From Rhodohalobacter sulfatireducens (GTDB lineage Bacteria > Bacteroidota > Rhodothermia > Balneolales > Balneolaceae): a stretch of 64,000 nt of DNA. The notes under the pieces were generated by a model, which had not been told where the DNA came from, searched no databases, and saw only the letters and a program-made list of their open reading frames with translations. The DNA is taken from contig NZ_JAKLWS010000024.1 in assembly GCF_022012475.1 (NCBI RefSeq), positions 1 through 64,000 on the forward strand, read 5' to 3'. Shown piece by piece: positions 1 through 8,233 of this stretch (the first letter of the stretch is position 1; each line of letters begins with the position of its first letter). The translations under genes and the position numbers were made by a program.

Positions 1-104
1 AGGAAGTGATTTATCTACGTGCCCTGGCTTATGAAATGTCTCAGAAAAAGCTGGATTTCGAACGGGAACTAGAAGTTGGATTGTTAATCAATTTCAGATC
101 TTAA
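1..104 (+). pseudogene. GxxExxY family fragment, copy 1 (cut by window edge)
   Basis: This is the 3' part of the leftmost repeat copy. It reads EVIYLRALAYEMSQKK followed by LEVGLLINF and stops at a TAA at 102-104. The stop replaces an AAA codon found in the second copy. The same internal deletion as in the other copies joins the N-terminal half to the C-terminal tail, so the PD-(D/E)XK-like core is absent. No function is expected. Confidence 0.75.
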
Positions 105-225
105 AGTTTAACATTTAAAAGATTGGTCCTCTCAAAGAAAAATCCGTGAAATCCCAAAAAATCCGCGATTCCCACACTGAGATTTTTTCAAAACATCCTG
201 AACCACAGATTAGATGGATTAAAAA

Positions 226-462
226 ATGAACACAGATCTAAAACACAGCCAGATTACAGAAAATATAATCGGGGCTTCGTTTGAGGTACATTCATTCTTA
301 GGGAATGGTTTCCAAGAAGTGATTTATCAACGTGCCCTGGCTTATGAAATGTCTGAGAAAAAGCCGGATTTCGAACGGGAACTAGAAGTTGGATTGTTAA
401 TCAATTTCGGATCTAAAAGTTTAACATTCAAAAGATTGGCCCTCTCAAAGAATAATCGGTGA
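226..462 (+). pseudogene. GxxExxY family protein with internal deletion, copy 2
   Basis: The 78-residue frame starts like the GxxExxY (PDDEXK_3, PF13366) family: ITENIIGASFEVHSFLGNGF and then QEVIYQRALAYEM. Family members are usually about 120-130 residues and end with a GLLINFG-SLEFKR tail. Here that tail (VGLLINFGSKSLTFKRL) follows directly after FERELE near residue 54. The middle of the domain, which carries the D...VELKA-type acidic and lysine residues, is missing. This is the only copy whose tail is not stopped by TAA. It is best read as an internally deleted gene that may still be translated as a short peptide. Its function is unknown. Confidence 0.8.
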
Positions 463-545
463 AATCCCAAAATCCCAAAAATCCGTGATTCCCACACTGA
501 GATTTTTTCAAAACATCCCGAACCACAGATTAGACGGATTAAAAG

Positions 546-737
546 ATGAACACAGATCTAAAACAAAGCCAGATTACAGAAAATATAATCGGGGCTTCGT
601 TTGAGGTACATTCATTCTTAGGGAATGGATTTCAGGAAGTGATTTATCAACGTGCCCTGGCTTATGAAATGTCTGAGAAAAAGCCGGTTTTCGAACGGGA
701 ACTGGAAATTGGATTGTTAATAAATTTTGGATCTTAA
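546..737 (+). pseudogene. GxxExxY family protein with internal deletion, copy 3
   Basis: This 63-residue frame is almost identical to copy 2: same start MNTDLK, same GASFEVHSFLGNGF core, same join of FERELE to IGLLINFGS. It ends at TAA (735-737), where copy 2 has AAA. Because all three copies share the deletion, the deletion came before the duplication. The nonsense change is shared by copies 1 and 3. The putative nuclease core is missing, so no catalytic role is expected. Confidence 0.8.
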
Positions 738-921
738 AGTTTAACATTTAAAAGATTGGTCCTCTCAAAATTAAATCCGTGAAATCCCATAATCCGCAAA
801 ATCCGCGATTCCAATACTGAGATTTTTTTCAAAAGATCCGAAAAAAACCTTTTAAGAATATCGAACGGTGTAGAATCAAATTTACTTATGAAGGCAATAG
901 CAACCAAGATTTCTACAATTT

Positions 922-1227
922 ATGAGCACAGACTATAAAGAAGATTATAACCTGAAATCCCACGAAGCAGACCGAATTATTGGAATGGCGTGGGAAGATA
1001 GAACACCGTTTGAAGCCATTGAAGTACAATTCGGCTTATCTGAAGATGAGGTGATCGATTTTATGAGAAGAAACCTGAAAGAGAAGAGTTTTCGCCGATG
1101 GAGACGAAGAGTTTCGGGACGAGAAACCAAACACAGAAAACTTCGAAAAGATGAAGTCAATCGATTCGTCTCCCCTGCACAGAACCCGATTACGAACAAC
1201 CGAATTTCCAAGAAGAAGTATTCTTGA
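922..1227 (+). CDS. TIGR03643/DUF2805 family protein
   Basis: This 101-residue basic protein contains the signature of the small TIGR03643 (DUF2805) family: EADRIIGMAWEDRTPFEAI, then FGLSEDEVIDFMRRNLKEKS, FRRWRRRVSGRETKH and an Arg/Lys-rich tail. The first half resembles a helix-turn-helix. The biochemical role of the family is not established, and nucleic-acid binding is only inferred from the HTH-like pattern and the charge. The gene stands alone and faces the next gene across a shared hairpin. The start at 922 is the first ATG in frame; the ATG at 888 is out of frame. Confidence 0.85.
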   Translation: MSTDYKEDYNLKSHEADRIIGMAWEDRTPFEAIEVQFGLSEDEVIDFMRRNLKEKSFRRWRRRVSGRETKHRKLRKDEVNRFVSPAQNPITNNRISKKKYS

Positions 1228-1257
1228 CTGATTTTCACCGAATACTTATTAGATATA

Positions 1258-1290
1258 AAAAAAGCGCTGTATCTAACACAGCGCTTTGAA
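1258..1290 (-). terminator. Rho-independent terminator between convergent genes
   Basis: The perfect stem aagcgctgt / acagcgctt (1262-1286, 7-base loop) has a run of A on its left. On the minus strand this reads as a 9-bp stem followed by a long U tract, a strong terminator for the minus-strand gene ending at 1305. On the plus strand the U tract is poor, so it ends the plus gene less well. Confidence 0.85.
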
Positions 1291-1304
1291 GTTAATTTTT
1301 ACAA

Positions 1305-2444
1305 TTAATTCATGGATGGCATGCCATCTCCATCAGGCATGGGAGCAAAATTGGAGTGAACCAATTTCCAACCACCATCCTCTAACTGCCATACTTCGGA
1401 TGCTCGGGTATGATAATCGACTTCATCACCAGAGTCATTCATGGTATAATTTCCTGTACTTGTATAAGTGGTGATTGCCGTGTCCATCGATTCATTGAAA
1501 TGTACATCAATCTCATCTACTTCCCACTCATTCCAAGTAAAGCTTGTGTTTTCCATGGGCTCGTCAATAGCCATGCATGGGTTCATGTTTGAAGTACAAC
1601 CAATCATGCTCATCGTTTCCGGCATGAATTTCAAACTGCCCTCCGTATCATTCGTCATTGTATAACCAATACGTTCTTCAGTGTAAGCTTTGATTGAATC
1701 ACTCCACGCTTCTTGATTACTTGATCGCCAATAAATTCCAGCATTTCTTTGATATGCTGAGGGTCCGGCTGCATAATTCATCGCCTGTAACTGGCTCTCG
1801 AGGGCTTTTTCAAAATCACCGGCTTCAGCATAGTGTTCAGCCCTGGAGTCGTAGGCATTGGGTCCGTCATGCATTGCTATGGTTTTCTCAATCGTTTCTA
1901 TGGCCATGTCCAGGTCAAATTCTATGTCATCATTAAAGCTATAACTATAAGAAATCATATTGTACGCAGATGATGCGTAATCTGAAAACTCTTCTGCATA
2001 CTCCTCAAGAGCGGCCATCTGATCTTCACTTGCCATAGCTCCCCAGAATTGAAATAGAGGGATTTCCGGATGGTCACTCGCTGCACTCATTCTAACTCCT
2101 TGCCAATCATCTTGTGCATTGACCATAATAGTATACCATACCATTTCAGTCTCCGAAAGATTTGATGTATCTAAATTTTCAAGCTGTTCAGCCCGATCTC
2201 CAAAGTTGCCAGCCATAGCTGCATTAATTTTCAGCAGTTTGGCTGAACCACAATCCGGATCAACCATAAGGGCGGCATTTGCCATACCTACTGCAAATGG
2301 TGTTTCAAGATTTACCATGTGAGCTATCGCCTGATCGGTGATATCCGATGCCGTTGAGTTGCATGATTTTCCCGGTAACCATTGTCCATATGCAATATTT
2401 GCAGATAAAAAGCATATAGAAATCGTTAATATGATATTTTTCAT
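1305..2444 (-). CDS. Exported TPR-like protein with C-terminal SnoaL/DUF4440-like domain
   Basis: The 379-residue product starts with a Sec signal peptide (hydrophobic stretch about 3-19, ending AYGQ). Residues about 30-270 are helical, TPR-like and rich in Ala, Glu and aromatics. The segment RAEHYAEAGDFEKALESQLQ fits a TPR. The last 100 residues form an NTF2/SnoaL-like fold: alternating strands such as TYTSTGNYTMNDSGDEVDYH and the typical ending VWQLEDGGWKLVHSNFAP. SnoaL-like domains bind small ligands or act as sensors, and no catalytic residues can be assigned here. The protein is probably periplasmic. A strong terminator lies just downstream. Confidence 0.65.
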   Translation of the reverse strand: MKNIILTISICFLSANIAYGQWLPGKSCNSTASDITDQAIAHMVNLETPFAVGMANAALMVDPDCGSAKLLKINAAMAGNFGDRAEQLENLDTSNLSETEMVWYTIMVNAQDDWQGVRMSAASDHPEIPLFQFWGAMASEDQMAALEEYAEEFSDYASSAYNMISYSYSFNDDIEFDLDMAIETIEKTIAMHDGPNAYDSRAEHYAEAGDFEKALESQLQAMNYAAGPSAYQRNAGIYWRSSNQEAWSDSIKAYTEERIGYTMTNDTEGSLKFMPETMSMIGCTSNMNPCMAIDEPMENTSFTWNEWEVDEIDVHFNESMDTAITTYTSTGNYTMNDSGDEVDYHTRASEVWQLEDGGWKLVHSNFAPMPDGDGMPSMN

Positions 2445-2737
2445 AATTGTACTCTTTTTTTAAAAGCCCTTAAGAAGTGCCGGGCAGTGATTGTTTTTCA
2501 GAAATCAAGGTTTGCTTTTGTAAACTCTGATCCCCCTTTTTTTTACAATCATTAATAAACGCTAAATCCACTGAATATCCTAATTGATTGTTTTTATTAA
2601 GGTTTTCTAATTTTTGAAATAATGATTGCTAAACCAATTTACCTGGCTATTTGATTTTCATTTCTGTTTGAGTTCAATTTCTTTAAACACCATATTCTAG
2701 GTATTCTGGTTTAACCTTCATTTTATTCTATAAATAC

Positions 2738-4399
2738 ATGAACAGGCCTTTCATTCTACTTGCAATTTTTTTGTTGATTGTTGTCTCTTGTAATCAACCG
2801 GAGCATTATGAAATCATCATTCAAAACGGGCAAATTTTAGACGGCTCAGGCGAGCCGTCCTATTGGGGGGATCTTGCCATCAATGCAGATACGATAGCTG
2901 CTGTCGGAGATCTATCAAATGATACTGCAGACACTCTGATTAATGCCGAGGGAATGGCAATATCTCCCGGGTTTATCAATATGCTGAGTTGGGCGAATGT
3001 TTCACTATTACACGACGGTCGTTCCTTGAGTGATATTTCACAGGGAGTTACACTGGAAGTGATGGGTGAAGGTTCTTCTATGGGGCCTTTAAACGAGGAA
3101 ATGAAGCAGGAGATGCTGGAGGAGCAGGGAGATATCAAATTCGATGTTCCCTGGACAACACTCGGGGAATATCTTGATCATCTCACTGAGAATGGAGTTT
3201 CTACAAATGTCGCTTCGTTCGTTGGAAATGGGACATTAAGACAACATGTTATTGGCTATGAGAATAGAGAAGCCACACCTCAAGAGATTGATCAAATGAA
3301 AGACTTATTAAGAACAGCAATGGAAGAGGGCGCAGTTGGCCTCTCCTCTTCCCTTCTCTATGCACCAAGTGGTTCAGCAGATACCGGGGAACTCATTGAG
3401 TTGGCAAAAGTGGCCGCTGAATATGACGGCATCTATATCTCACACATTCGGGATGAGGGAGAGAATCTATTACCATCGCTTGAGGAGTTGATTGAAGTAG
3501 CACGCGAAGCAGATATTCGCAGCCAAGTGTATCATTTAAAAGCATCCGGCGAAAGTAACTGGCATAAAATGGACGATGCCATTCAGATGATCCAAGATGC
3601 ACGCGATGAAGGATTACAAGTGACGGCTGATATGTATAACTATCCTGCCAGTTCAACGGGCCTCCATGTACAACTCCCGGATTGGGTTCGCGAAGGCGGT
3701 GTGGATGCAACTATTGAAAGACTTGCAAATCCAGACCTCCGTGAGCAAATTTTGAACGATATAGAGTTCACTCATACTCCTGATAAAATTCTGCTCGTAG
3801 GTTTCAGAAATCAGGATCTCAGAAATTACCAGGGAATGTATTTGTCAGACGTTTCGGAACAACTCAATAAATCCCCTGAAGAAACGATGATCGACCTGAT
3901 TGTGGAAGATGACAGCCGAATCCAGGTTGTTTATTTTTCTATGTCGGAAGAAAACATGCATAAAAAAATCCGGCAGCCGTGGATGAGTTTCTGCTCCGAT
4001 GCCGGCTCTTATGCTCCTGAAGGTGTTTTTTTGAACTACAGCACACATCCCAGGGCATATGGATCATTCGCCCGGTTATTGGCTAAATATGTCAGGGAAG
4101 AACAGGTCATTCCTCTCGAAGAAGCAATTCGTAAAATGACATCACTCCCGGCATCAATCTTGAAAATAAAAAAACGCGGATCTCTTCAACCCGGCTATTT
4201 TGCCGATCTTGTAATTTTCGATCCCGAGTCAATTCAGGATCACGCAACCTTCGAGGAGCCTCATCAACTGGCCACCGGAGTTGAACACGTATTTGTAAAC
4301 GGTAGTCATGTTTTAAGAAATGGTGAACACACAGGAGCATTGCCAGGAAGAGTTGTTCGGGGACCCGGATATCAACAATCGGATGAAATAGATGAATAG
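2738..4399 (+). CDS. N-acyl-D-amino-acid deacylase-like amidohydrolase, lipoprotein
   Basis: The 553-residue protein has a lipoprotein signal (LLIVVSC, lipid-accepting Cys18) and an amidohydrolase fold of the D-aminoacylase type. The N-terminal sandwich motif is ILDGSGEP (34-40). Then come PGFI (77-80), SDISQGVTLEVMG (98-110), YISHIRDEGE (233-242, His236), VYHLKASGES (264-273, His266), CSDAGS (419-424, Asp421), and the C-terminal GSLQPGYFADLVIFDP. The family's HxH metal motif after PGFID is replaced by N-M-L-S-W (81-85), and the Cys that normally follows SQGVT-EV-GN is also gone. His236, His266 and Asp421 remain. It probably acts on an N-acyl or peptide-like substrate in the periplasm, but the substrate is unknown. 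It overlaps the next gene by 8 bp. Confidence 0.8.
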   Translation: MNRPFILLAIFLLIVVSCNQPEHYEIIIQNGQILDGSGEPSYWGDLAINADTIAAVGDLSNDTADTLINAEGMAISPGFINMLSWANVSLLHDGRSLSDISQGVTLEVMGEGSSMGPLNEEMKQEMLEEQGDIKFDVPWTTLGEYLDHLTENGVSTNVASFVGNGTLRQHVIGYENREATPQEIDQMKDLLRTAMEEGAVGLSSSLLYAPSGSADTGELIELAKVAAEYDGIYISHIRDEGENLLPSLEELIEVAREADIRSQVYHLKASGESNWHKMDDAIQMIQDARDEGLQVTADMYNYPASSTGLHVQLPDWVREGGVDATIERLANPDLREQILNDIEFTHTPDKILLVGFRNQDLRNYQGMYLSDVSEQLNKSPEETMIDLIVEDDSRIQVVYFSMSEENMHKKIRQPWMSFCSDAGSYAPEGVFLNYSTHPRAYGSFARLLAKYVREEQVIPLEEAIRKMTSLPASILKIKKRGSLQPGYFADLVIFDPESIQDHATFEEPHQLATGVEHVFVNGSHVLRNGEHTGALPGRVVRGPGYQQSDEIDE

Positions 4400-5720
4400 T
4401 TTATTTCGGAACATTTTCAGTAAAAAAAGAGAGGTATCTGCAGATGCTGAAACTCTTTCCCGACTGAAAGATGAGATAGAGCAATTACTGGTAAAAGAGG
4501 TCGATGCCTGGTACCCGGCATCAATTGATACTTCGTACGGTGGCTTTTATACAGACTTGGATTACAAATTTGAACCTGATGGTGATCAGAAAAAAACAAT
4601 CATTCACCAGGCTCGACATTTGTGGGCAATTTCAAGGGCCTGCAGTAGATATCCTTCAAATAATTCCTATAGAGAATATGCAGATCATGGTTTCAGTTTT
4701 ATTTCACAGAAATTTTGGAATAACAAAAGCGGTGGCTTTTACACTGAGTCAGATCGAAATGGAGTCCTGGTCAGAACGGATATTCCCATGTCGGCTTTTG
4801 GCCAGTCTTTTGCGATATATGGTATTGTTGCTTATCACCGGGTTTCCCAAAAACCTGAAGCCCTGAAGCTGGCAATTGATACTTTTCACTGGCTTGAGAA
4901 TTATATGTATGATAAAGAGTTCAAAGGCTATTTTTCTTACATAGATCAAAATAGAAAAATCATCGAGCGGCCCGGTGTTGGATCTGTATTGGATGGGAAC
5001 TGTTTAAAAGGTGTGAATTCAATACTACACTTAGTTGAAGCATATACAGAGCTATACAAGATCTGGCCGGATCCACTGCTTCGTGTACGAATTTCTGAAT
5101 TACTAGATCTGATCCAGTCTAAAATGATTCAACCAAAAGGATATCTCCATAACTATTTTGACAAGGACTGGACACCCGTTAGGATAAAAAAACGTACTAA
5201 ATCACATGTAAGAAATTTTCTGTATCTCGAACATGTATCATTCGGGCACGATGCAGAAGCAGCATTTTTGATGTCGGAAACTGCCAAATTGCTAAAAAAT
5301 CGGAATTCGAATAAAACTTTGGTGAAAGCTAAGCTGCTTACTGATCATTCAGTTACATATGGCCTTGACCGGAGAAAAGGCGGATTGTTTAAAAATGGAT
5401 ACTATTTTGATAGAAGAAGGAAACCAACCCCGATGGATAGATCAAAAATTTGGTGGATCCAGGCTGAAGCTTTGTACACTTTTCTGCTTTTTTCTTCACT
5501 TTTTCCGAAGGATGAACAAAACTATTTTGAAATATTCCATCAACAGCTGCTGTATATAAAAAAATACTTCATCGATTATAAATATGGCGGCTGGTTTGAG
5601 CAAGAGTTAGACAAGTCCCAAAAGCAAAAAAGAACACCAAAAAGTCACGAATGGAAAGCGACTTATCATACCTATCGTGCGCTTGAGAATTGTGTTGAGT
5701 TACTTGATGAAATGTTATGA
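4392..5720 (+). CDS. AGE-family (N-acylglucosamine 2-epimerase / cellobiose 2-epimerase-like) protein
   Basis: The 442-residue protein fits the (alpha/alpha)6-barrel AGE family. Visible signatures are ARHLWAISR (74-82), GGFYTE (114-119), FGHDAEAAFL (284-293, His286 at the general-acid/base position), WWIQAEAL (354-361), GGWFEQEL (399-406) and EWKATYHTYRALE (420-432, His426 as the second catalytic His). These match cellobiose/mannobiose 2-epimerases more than GlcNAc 2-epimerases, so a disaccharide or free-sugar epimerase is likely. The basic N-terminus has no signal peptide, so it is cytoplasmic. The start ATG overlaps the end of the D-aminoacylase-like gene by 8 bp, which shows translational coupling. 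Confidence 0.8.
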   Translation: MNSLFRNIFSKKREVSADAETLSRLKDEIEQLLVKEVDAWYPASIDTSYGGFYTDLDYKFEPDGDQKKTIIHQARHLWAISRACSRYPSNNSYREYADHGFSFISQKFWNNKSGGFYTESDRNGVLVRTDIPMSAFGQSFAIYGIVAYHRVSQKPEALKLAIDTFHWLENYMYDKEFKGYFSYIDQNRKIIERPGVGSVLDGNCLKGVNSILHLVEAYTELYKIWPDPLLRVRISELLDLIQSKMIQPKGYLHNYFDKDWTPVRIKKRTKSHVRNFLYLEHVSFGHDAEAAFLMSETAKLLKNRNSNKTLVKAKLLTDHSVTYGLDRRKGGLFKNGYYFDRRRKPTPMDRSKIWWIQAEALYTFLLFSSLFPKDEQNYFEIFHQQLLYIKKYFIDYKYGGWFEQELDKSQKQKRTPKSHEWKATYHTYRALENCVELLDEML

Positions 5721-5730
5721 GATAATAAAA

Positions 5731-5915
5731 TAAGATAAGAGTTTGTTAAGGATTGTCCCCCTTTGAAGGGGGCAATGGGGGATGAAAAGTCGTTAATTCA
5801 AAGCTTAACAATGAATATTTGAGTTAAATCTTAGCTCAGAGTGTCATCCCCCTGGACTCTAATGAGCCACTTCCCCCTTCGAAAGGGGATTTTTTAGACT
5901 TATTTGTGTATCTCT
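5731..5915 (+). repeat. MITE-like intergenic element, family A, copy 1
   Basis: This ~185 bp unit is about 90 percent identical to 33221-33414. It contains the palindromes ccccctttgaaggggg and ttcccccttcgaaagggga, and a middle shared block ('aattcaaagcttaac', 'gaatatttgagttaaatctta'). The terminal inverted repeat AGTTCGAGATA is degenerate here: the left end reads taagataag and the right end gtatctctca. It fills the space between the epimerase stop and the stop of the convergent TPR gene at 5920. Confidence 0.85.
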
Positions 5916-5919
5916 CACG

Positions 5920-7419
5920 TTAATTTAGCGTTAAAGTTCTTGCCTGCTCTTTCCCAATCAAAGACCTTCTCCGCTCTGGAGTGCGTTCCAACTGTTTTTC
6001 GTAAGCATCGATTGCCTCGTTGTTTCTTCCAAGTTCCGTTAGAACATCACCTAATAGTTCATAAGAAGGTTTTACAATCGTTGGCGGGCCAAAACTGACC
6101 GGGAGTTCAGATTCAGCTATTACAGCCTTCTCTAAAAGTTCTAATCCTTCCTCGTGTTCACCATTCTCAATCAATAATAAACTTTCAATTTGCATGATTT
6201 GAATATCCAACTCCTCATCCTCATTGTACATACTACTGACATTCAAACTCTTCAGGTCTTCAAGGAATTGAGTTGCTTCGCTGATGTTATTGTTTTTTAG
6301 GGCAGCCAGGGCTGATGTAAAGTAATAATTCCTGCCGGCAGTGGTTTCTGTTGAAAAATCCTCCTTCCATTCATTGATTGATTCCCAATTCTCAGTATCA
6401 ATTATTTGATGTGACATCATCACCCCATAATGCCAAAGCTCTCCAAACAAATTATCTCCGGACCCCTCTCCTTCAACCCGCTCTTTACAGGTACGGAGAA
6501 TATCCATAGCTTCGCCAGCTTCACCCTTTTGAAGGTAACCATACTGTAACCACCAAGGATAGTGGCCGCACACCGTTGTTTTTTCATTCAGTTCTTTTTG
6601 TCGATCTGTTTGAACTCGTCGGGCAATAATATTTGCATCCACTACGTCCTCCCACATTCCCAAAGCCAGGAAAATATGAGAGGTCATATGTTGAGCGTGA
6701 GCCGCAGCGGGTGCGATTTCTGAATATACTCTTGCCATCGGCAAGCCCAACGGAGCATGAACAGGATCGTCAAAGGAATGGATAAGATAGTGTGCTGCTC
6801 CGGGATGTTTTTGGTTTTCAGTCCAAATAGGCAAAAGTTCTCCGGCTGCATACATGTAGATCGAATAATCTCGCCCCTCATGAGCAGTGCCAAGTATAGA
6901 TAATCCGTAAAACGCAGCAGCTTCATGGTCATCCGGGTAGGTATTATGTAAATCTTCCATAGCATCCCGGTACAAGAAATCGCGCTCATTTTTACTTTTA
7001 TCTTCAGATTCAGATGTATTCCCGTACAACAACTCCACAGTCATCAGATAATCTTTTTCCCGTTGCGTAGGCGCATTTGCCTGTCGTTCCTCCACTGAGT
7101 CCCCCAGTTTTTCCAGTACTCTCCGTGCTTCATTACGATCCTGCTGCATCCAAATTGGATGATTATGTGTCATCGCTTCACCCCAGTAAGCCAGTGCAAA
7201 ATCAGGATCCGTTTCCTGGGCGCGACGAAAAGCGCGGGCTGCATCTTCATATTCAAAATTGTGAAGGAAGAGAACACCTTCAATAAAATCTGACTGAGCA
7301 GCGGTGGATCCTGAATTGGGAAAATTAATTTCACCAAGAAGATTTTGCTGTGCAGAAAGTGGTTGATAATATAGTAGGAAGGAAATGATGAGGAATAATA
7401 TTGAGGAAGGTTTTTTCAT
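5920..7419 (-). CDS. Exported tetratricopeptide repeat protein
   Basis: This 499-residue protein starts with a Sec signal peptide (about 1-23, ending LSAQQ). TPR-like helices follow: FIEGVLFLHNFEYEDAARAF, DFALAYWGEAMTHNHPIW, and near the C-terminus YELLGDVLTELGRNNEAIDAYEKQLE. The centre carries conserved His-rich motifs HPGAAHYLIHSFDDPVHAP and AAHAQHMTSHIFLALGMWED, which recur in this family of periplasmic TPR proteins. Their spacing would allow metal binding, but this is not shown. The exact role is unknown. The gene is monocistronic, with its stop next to a family A repeat. Confidence 0.75.
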   Translation of the reverse strand: MKKPSSILFLIISFLLYYQPLSAQQNLLGEINFPNSGSTAAQSDFIEGVLFLHNFEYEDAARAFRRAQETDPDFALAYWGEAMTHNHPIWMQQDRNEARRVLEKLGDSVEERQANAPTQREKDYLMTVELLYGNTSESEDKSKNERDFLYRDAMEDLHNTYPDDHEAAAFYGLSILGTAHEGRDYSIYMYAAGELLPIWTENQKHPGAAHYLIHSFDDPVHAPLGLPMARVYSEIAPAAAHAQHMTSHIFLALGMWEDVVDANIIARRVQTDRQKELNEKTTVCGHYPWWLQYGYLQKGEAGEAMDILRTCKERVEGEGSGDNLFGELWHYGVMMSHQIIDTENWESINEWKEDFSTETTAGRNYYFTSALAALKNNNISEATQFLEDLKSLNVSSMYNEDEELDIQIMQIESLLLIENGEHEEGLELLEKAVIAESELPVSFGPPTIVKPSYELLGDVLTELGRNNEAIDAYEKQLERTPERRRSLIGKEQARTLTLN

Positions 7420-7584
7420 GTAATTGAAGTTAAATTATCATCTGCTTTTTAAGTATAAATTTTGAGATGGATAGAGAGACAAGTTGTTACACCTTTATAT
7501 GTACTTATTTAACGAATATAAAACAACCGGATCAATTTACCACTTTACCCGGGTCAATTAGTCTGAAAACTATTCTGATTGAAT

Positions 7585-8052
7585 TTATTCAAGCCGTTCA
7601 TTAAAAATGAGAATACCCAGTTTGTCATATAATAAAATCAGGCGACCATCTTCCAGTTCGTACTTTTTTACTTTTGTAATTGCACCCGCGAACTCCTCTC
7701 CCCAAGAGGGTTGGCGGCAAAGTGCTTCGGTTATATAAAACTCACCTACTGTGATTTTACCATCATTCTTAGCCGCATATTTTCCACCGTAATGATTGCA
7801 TGCTGCTTCCCCTGCAAATTCCGACTCGTTTAAAAAGCGCAGTGTGTGAACCTCATAATCATATAAATCTAATTCATTACCATTACTGTCGATAAATGTC
7901 ACCAGCTCCCAGGGCCTTTCGAGTGTTATACGATCAGTTGTATGGTGTCTGCCAAAATCTGAACAGGAAAAAATGAAGAGCAATAAAAGAACCAGGCTGT
8001 TTTTTTGACTGATCAAAATGCCGAGGTGTGATTTTTCTTTTTCAATGGGCAT
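7585..8052 (-). CDS. META domain (HslJ-like) lipoprotein
   Basis: The 155-residue product has a hydrophobic segment ending LLLLFIFSCSD, a lipobox with Cys at about residue 30. One META domain follows: RPWELVTF, AACNHYGGKYAAKNDGKI, FYITEALCRQPSWGEEF and KKYELEDGRLILLYD. These are the characteristic 'CN...G.Y' and 'T...C' positions of HslJ-type proteins. META proteins of enterobacteria are linked to novobiocin resistance and secretion, but the molecular role is unclear. It is anchored to a membrane from the periplasmic side. The long N-terminus before the signal may mean the true start lies at a later codon. Confidence 0.8.
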   Translation of the reverse strand: MPIEKEKSHLGILISQKNSLVLLLLFIFSCSDFGRHHTTDRITLERPWELVTFIDSNGNELDLYDYEVHTLRFLNESEFAGEAACNHYGGKYAAKNDGKITVGEFYITEALCRQPSWGEEFAGAITKVKKYELEDGRLILLYDKLGILIFNERLE

Positions 8053-8233
8053 ACATTTTCACGATTAACTTAAATGATTCAAATAGTTAACTGTACTACA
8101 CTTTAGAAATTGGAATTACCTATCAGTTTAACTCTGCACGCTCGTCAATCGCTTCTTGCAACGAAGTAGCTGTTTAGGTATCATGCTCCTTTTTGAGCAC
8201 TTATTGGAAACGCTAATCAAAACATCTTAATAC

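Larger units (their letters stand above)
1..830 (+). repeat. Tandem array of three ~313-320 bp repeats
   Basis: The same unit appears three times: positions 1 to about 185 (cut by the window edge), about 186-505, and about 506-830. The anchor word aggaagtgatttat, or a close variant, recurs at 1, 314 and 634. Each unit holds a short GxxExxY-type reading frame plus a low-complexity spacer rich in 'cacagat', 'aatccgtgaaatccc' and 'gattttttcaaaa'. The copies differ by scattered substitutions, so this is a real but not very recent tandem amplification. The array probably continues left of the window. Confidence 0.9.

Noticed and set aside
945-1238. Long minus-strand reading frame opposite the DUF2805 gene.
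   Set aside because: The plus-strand frame has clear family motifs; the minus frame shows no domain and is a shadow.
2843-2860. The 16-base palindrome cggctcaggcgagccg inside the D-aminoacylase-like gene matches the hairpin at about 53530.
   Set aside because: It encodes the conserved DGSGEP motif in frame, so the match is better explained by the protein motif than by an inserted repeat.
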